Source: Collinsella sp.
Lineage (GTDB): Bacteria > Actinomycetota > Coriobacteriia > Coriobacteriales > Coriobacteriaceae
Assembly: GCA_031296755.1 (NCBI GenBank)
Contig: JAUMMZ010000025.1
Span: 62,001 to 126,000, forward strand
DNA: 64,000 nucleotides
Direction of reading: 5' to 3'
This document shows, piece by piece, positions 61,249 through 64,000 of the stretch (positions are counted from its first letter, which is position 1; every line of letters begins with the position of its first letter). The notes below the pieces were generated by a model that was not told the origin of the DNA, did no database searches, and saw nothing but the letters and a program-made list of their open reading frames with translations. The position numbers and the translations under genes were made by a program.

Positions 61249-62155
61249 CGCCGGCCTCCTCGGCACTGTCGACGTTCTTGCTCGCGGCCTCGCGCTTCGC
61301 CTTGCGCTCGGCGTTGAGCTCGGCATCGCTCTCGCGCACCAGCTTGATAATCGCCGCGCAGGCCTCCTCACCCACCAGGTCTCGGGCGCGAACCGTCAGA
61401 CGCGTCGCCTCACGCTTGTCGCCGTCGTTTGCGGCGTCGGTCGCGCACATAATCAGGCAGATCGCAATCTCGGCCGAGGGCGAGGTCGGCACGCCTTGCA
61501 GGGTCAGCTCGCCCATCACATGATCATCGCTCTCGTCAGCGGCATCCGGATAGGTGGTATGAATCTTGTTGAGCAGGCGCGTCGTATGCGCATCGTTGGG
61601 CGCCAAGCGCAGCGCCAGGCGCGCACAGCCCACGGCAGCCGAGACGTTCTCGGTCTCGGGCTCCAAGAAGTACTGGCCCAAGTTGGCGTAGGCGCGGGCG
61701 GCGCACTTGCCATCGCTCGCGCGCTCCAGCACCGAGAACGAGAGCGAAGCCCACTCCTGCTTGTCCTCGAGCGCGCGGAACAGCTCGGCCAAGTCCAGAC
61801 GATAGTTGCAGTTCATGGGGTCCCAGCGCACAGCCTGCATCAGGGCATTGCGAGCGCTCACATAATCCTGCTGGCGAATGTAGGCAAACGCCATATCGGA
61901 ATACAGGCGATCAAACGGCACCTCGACCTGCACCAGCTCGCGCGGGTCCTTCTCCACGCGGCGATAGGCCAAACGCTCAAACTTGCTATCGAAGCTAAAG
62001 TACTGGCGCTTCTCCTCCGCCTTGCACTCAGCGTCGATATACTCCTCGGCGAGCTCCACCAGACGCTCCAGCAGCGGCGTCGCCGTGGCCAGGTCGCCCT
62101 GCGCCAGATAGTTCTCGGCATACGTAATGTCTTGCAAGCTGATGGGCAGGTCCAT
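61238..62155 (-). CDS. TPR-repeat protein
   Basis: A 305-residue helical protein with tetratricopeptide-like units, clearest at DMAFAYIRQQDYVSARNALMQAVRWDP (around residues 87-113; only AFAYIRQQDYVSARNALMQA cited as the unit). No signal peptide or catalytic motif. The C terminus is charged and probably flexible. It is translated with smpB through an 11-bp overlap, which suggests a link to translation or stress but does not prove one. Confidence 0.75.
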   Translation of the reverse strand: MDLPISLQDITYAENYLAQGDLATATPLLERLVELAEEYIDAECKAEEKRQYFSFDSKFERLAYRRVEKDPRELVQVEVPFDRLYSDMAFAYIRQQDYVSARNALMQAVRWDPMNCNYRLDLAELFRALEDKQEWASLSFSVLERASDGKCAARAYANLGQYFLEPETENVSAAVGCARLALRLAPNDAHTTRLLNKIHTTYPDAADESDDHVMGELTLQGVPTSPSAEIAICLIMCATDAANDGDKREATRLTVRARDLVGEEACAAIIKLVRESDAELNAERKAKREAASKNVDSAEEAGDAQ

Positions 62156-62247
62156 GGCTACTCCTCGAACGGGACGAAACGCGGCAAGCGCCGCTTGCGG
62201 TCAATACACAAAACCCGGGTCTCTTACGAGGCCCGGGCGTTCAATTT

Positions 62248-62324
62248 TGGTAGCCCGTACCAGATTCGAACTGGTGATCTCCGCCTTGAGAGGGCGGCGT
62301 CCTAAACCGCTAGACGAACGGGCC
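62248..62324 (-). tRNA. tRNA-Glu (CTC)
   Basis: Cloverleaf on the minus strand: acceptor GGCCCGT/ACGGGCT, anticodon stem CCGCC/GGCGG with loop CTCTCAA (anticodon CTC), T arm ACCAG TTCGAAT CTGGT and encoded CCA. Confidence 0.96.
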
Positions 62325-62341
62325 ATATGTAGCAAATGCAA

Positions 62342-62415
62342 TGGCTGGGATGGAGGGAGTCGAACCCCCATTGACGGAACCAGAATCCGCTGTCCTGCCA
62401 TTAGACGACATCCCA
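62342..62415 (-). tRNA. tRNA-Gln (CTG)
   Basis: Acceptor TGGGATG/CATCCCA, anticodon loop TTCTGGT (anticodon CTG), T arm with GGTTCGACTCC and encoded CCA. It lies 17 bp before tRNA-Glu on the same strand and is probably cotranscribed with it. Confidence 0.96.
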
Positions 62416-62680
62416 ATGACTGCATCGCTGCGCTCGGCTGTGCCTTTGCGCAAGAAAGAAATATACGGGAAGTCCCGCCGTGACGCAAGCCCTAATTTTG
62501 ACTTTTTTGAAATTCAGTCAAATACGGCCAACACGTGAAGGACCTGTGAAGCACCAGCGACACGTACGGCGCCAAAGCCCGTAAAACATCCCACATCTAC
62601 CGCTGGTAGATTACAACAATGCAGCACTCACGGCTGATGGCACAATCGAACCGTCATCATTGCACGGATATCGAGGCGCC

Positions 62681-63091
62681 ATGGACGAAGAGCTTGATTA
62701 CCTATGGGAGACCCTGGGCCTCGAGATCACTGCTGACCTTTGGCCCGAACGGGACAAAATCCATTCCACACTGCGCCCCGCCATCACGGTGATGCAGGCA
62801 AAATACCGCCGTGCATCCTTTTTGATCATGCGGGTGTCATGGCACGCGGGACTCCCCGACCTTAAGCGAATCCAGGCAAGCCTCGTCGAGCTGTCCGGTA
62901 TGCCGACCGTCATATCCGAGGCGCACCTGGAGCAGCGCCAGCGCGAGCGACTGCAACAGCAGCGGATTCCCTTTATCTGCCCCGGCGTTCAGGCATATCT
63001 GCCCTTTATGGACGAGGAGTACTGGAGCGGCAAGCCCAACAAGCACGTAAAGGTCTACGATCCGCACGAATGGGCACAGCTCGAGGATTGA
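62681..63091 (+). CDS. Small uncharacterised protein with IPFICPG...YLPF motif
   Basis: A 136-residue basic-helical protein. I do not recognise a named family, but the segment QQQRIPFICPGVQAYLPF (about residues 92-110) is reminiscent of a motif found at the end of some MarR-like regulators of Firmicutes, where the winged helix lies before it; here the N-terminal half is shorter. GAGGCGCC precedes the ATG. It is isolated, with about 265 bp of A+T-rich DNA between it and the tRNAs. Confidence 0.6.
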   Translation: MDEELDYLWETLGLEITADLWPERDKIHSTLRPAITVMQAKYRRASFLIMRVSWHAGLPDLKRIQASLVELSGMPTVISEAHLEQRQRERLQQQRIPFICPGVQAYLPFMDEEYWSGKPNKHVKVYDPHEWAQLED

Positions 63092-63163
63092 GCCGAGCGA
63101 GCCCGCCGATGGAAAACACATCCCACCCCGATCACTCAAAACGGGTCGCACTTTCCGGAGCCG

Positions 63164-63523
63164 CTACAGCAACGCCTCGGCCCAAGCCGCTTCCCTAAAG
63201 CCAGGAATCGCAAAGTCGTCGCCCACCAGCAGCGGACGCTTGACCAGCATGCCGTCGGTCGCCAGCAGCTCGCAGCACTCCTGATCCGTCATGCCCGCAT
63301 CCAGACGCGCCTTCAGGCCCAGCTCTCGATATTTCATGCCCGACGAATTAAAGAAGCGCCGCACCGGCAGCCCCGAACGAGCAATCCAGGTCGCAAGCTC
63401 ATCAGCCATGGGATTGTCCAAAACGATATCGCGATCGATATACTCTACCCCATGTTCGTCCAGCCATGCCTTGGCCTTCTTACAGGTCGAGCACTTGGGA
63501 TATTCAACAAACAATACCGCCAT
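63164..63523 (-). CDS. ArsC/Spx-family thioredoxin-fold protein
   Basis: A 119-residue protein of the arsenate reductase/YffB/Spx superfamily. The N-terminal YPKCSTCKKAKAWLDEHG carries a CxxC active site as in YffB and Spx; the later LLVGDDFAIPGF matches the family end. The substrate is probably a glutathione- or thiol-linked compound rather than arsenate, since ars genes are absent. AAAGGAAATCCC precedes the ATG at 63523. Regulatory Spx activity cannot be excluded. Confidence 0.85.
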   Translation of the reverse strand: MAVLFVEYPKCSTCKKAKAWLDEHGVEYIDRDIVLDNPMADELATWIARSGLPVRRFFNSSGMKYRELGLKARLDAGMTDQECCELLATDGMLVKRPLLVGDDFAIPGFREAAWAEALL

Positions 63524-63645
63524 GGGATTTCCTTTCTTAGAGAAAACAGGTGTCTGGAAAACTGCACATCGACGACCACTCGCGATTGCAGCCGTTATTG
63601 TAGTCAATGTCGAAGCATAGGCAGTCGCGATGTCTCGTCTTAAGG

Positions 63646-64000
63646 CTAGCGCCTCGCATGGGCGCCGATCGGCCGAGTCACATGGCGCACCAACGCCGCT
63701 GCCAGCAATACCAGCAGCATCGCGGTGACATAGCCCGCAGCATCGAATCCTAAGTCGATAACGTCGAAATGCCTGCCGGGAACAAAGATCTTATGCACCT
63801 GATCGCCAACGGAGCAGACGGCACAAAAGAGCAACACGGGCACGCAACGGGAGCATACGCTCCACGGACGCCTGGAAAAGCAAACCACGACCACCGAGGC
63901 GAACAATCCGACGAAGAAAAACTCTACGGTATGGGCAACGCGACGGACGTTCGTGCCCACCCACATGCGAATGGAAGCAAGTCGGCCAGACCGGACATTC
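63646..64000 (-). CDS. VanZ-family membrane protein, C-terminal part (runs off right edge)
   Basis: At least 118 codons of a VanZ-like protein. The family pattern is visible in VRRVAHTVEFFFVGL and in GDQVHKIFVPGRHFDVIDLGFDAAGY, corresponding to the conserved D-Q-x-x-Q and PGR-x-x-x-x-D-x-x-x-N positions, with the Gln/Asn replaced. Three hydrophobic segments remain. VanZ members range from teicoplanin resistance to unknown roles. The frame stays open to base 64000; an internal ATG at 63966 is not taken as the start because the family homology appears to extend upstream. Confidence 0.7.
   Translation of the reverse strand, partial: NVRSGRLASIRMWVGTNVRRVAHTVEFFFVGLFASVVVVCFSRRPWSVCSRCVPVLLFCAVCSVGDQVHKIFVPGRHFDVIDLGFDAAGYVTAMLLVLLAAALVRHVTRPIGAHARR

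Noticed and set aside
63164..63523. Arsenate resistance gene arsC
   Set aside because: The active site is CxxC as in YffB/Spx, and no arsR, arsB or acr3 gene is nearby.

Overview
The window looks like a chromosomal segment of a high-GC anaerobic actinobacterium of the Coriobacteriia, most probably a Collinsella. This is inferred from strictly anaerobic metabolism ([FeFe]-hydrogenase, Fe-dependent alcohol dehydrogenase, rubredoxin), strong GGAGG ribosome binding sites, DUF6273 and DUF3284 proteins, and dense families of intergenic palindromes. No rRNA, CRISPR array, prophage or insertion sequence is visible. The left edge cuts dnaE and the right edge cuts a VanZ-like gene.

Layout. 1-10.5 kb: dnaE (5' end), an AT-rich MFS transporter, a DUF3284 protein and an AddB-AddA type helicase-nuclease pair. 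10.5-16 kb: a TrpR-like regulator, a small membrane protein, an Rrf2 regulator divergent from cysK, mnmA, and a protein joining an HTH domain to a HipA-like kinase. 16-23.5 kb: M42 peptidase, fucO-like dehydrogenase, YoaK-type membrane protein, YgiQ radical SAM protein, CPBP protease and an orphan RelB/DinJ antitoxin. 23.7-29.8 kb: one tightly coupled four-gene unit with an NAD(P)H-linked flavoprotein, an [FeFe]-hydrogenase, a Tat-type substrate-binding lipoprotein and a fused permease-ATPase. 30-34.5 kb: an alpha-glucoside PTS operon (EIIA, antiterminator, EIICB, GH4 6-phospho-alpha-glucosidase) behind a candidate antitermination leader. 35-41 kb: DEAD-box helicase with an RGG-like tail, FHA protein and a membrane Ser/Thr kinase. 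41.5-45 kb: copA, copZ and csoR, then a zinc-ribbon membrane protein. 45-49 kb: amidohydrolase, a PD-(D/E)XK nuclease and an unrecognised protein. 49.6-64 kb: gltBD, a NapH-like ferredoxin, gpmA, an Nramp transporter, rubredoxin plus flavin reductase, smpB, a TPR protein, tRNA-Gln and tRNA-Glu, a Spx/ArsC-like protein and the VanZ fragment.

The most unusual feature is the intergenic repeat landscape. A 59-bp element (17-bp perfect or near-perfect inverted arms, 25-bp variable centre) occurs 19 times between 37.5 and 59.7 kb and not at all before that. Tandem copies are spaced at 79-81 bp. Two four-unit arrays, related to each other even in their linkers, bracket a single gene encoding a PD-(D/E)XK nuclease (47141-48211). 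At least six other palindromic families are present, and one is inserted at the apex of another (34771-34917). The best candidates for something undescribed are the array-flanked nuclease, the hydrogenase/ABC-transporter operon, the HTH-HipA-like kinase and the kinase with an internal Tat-like anchor.
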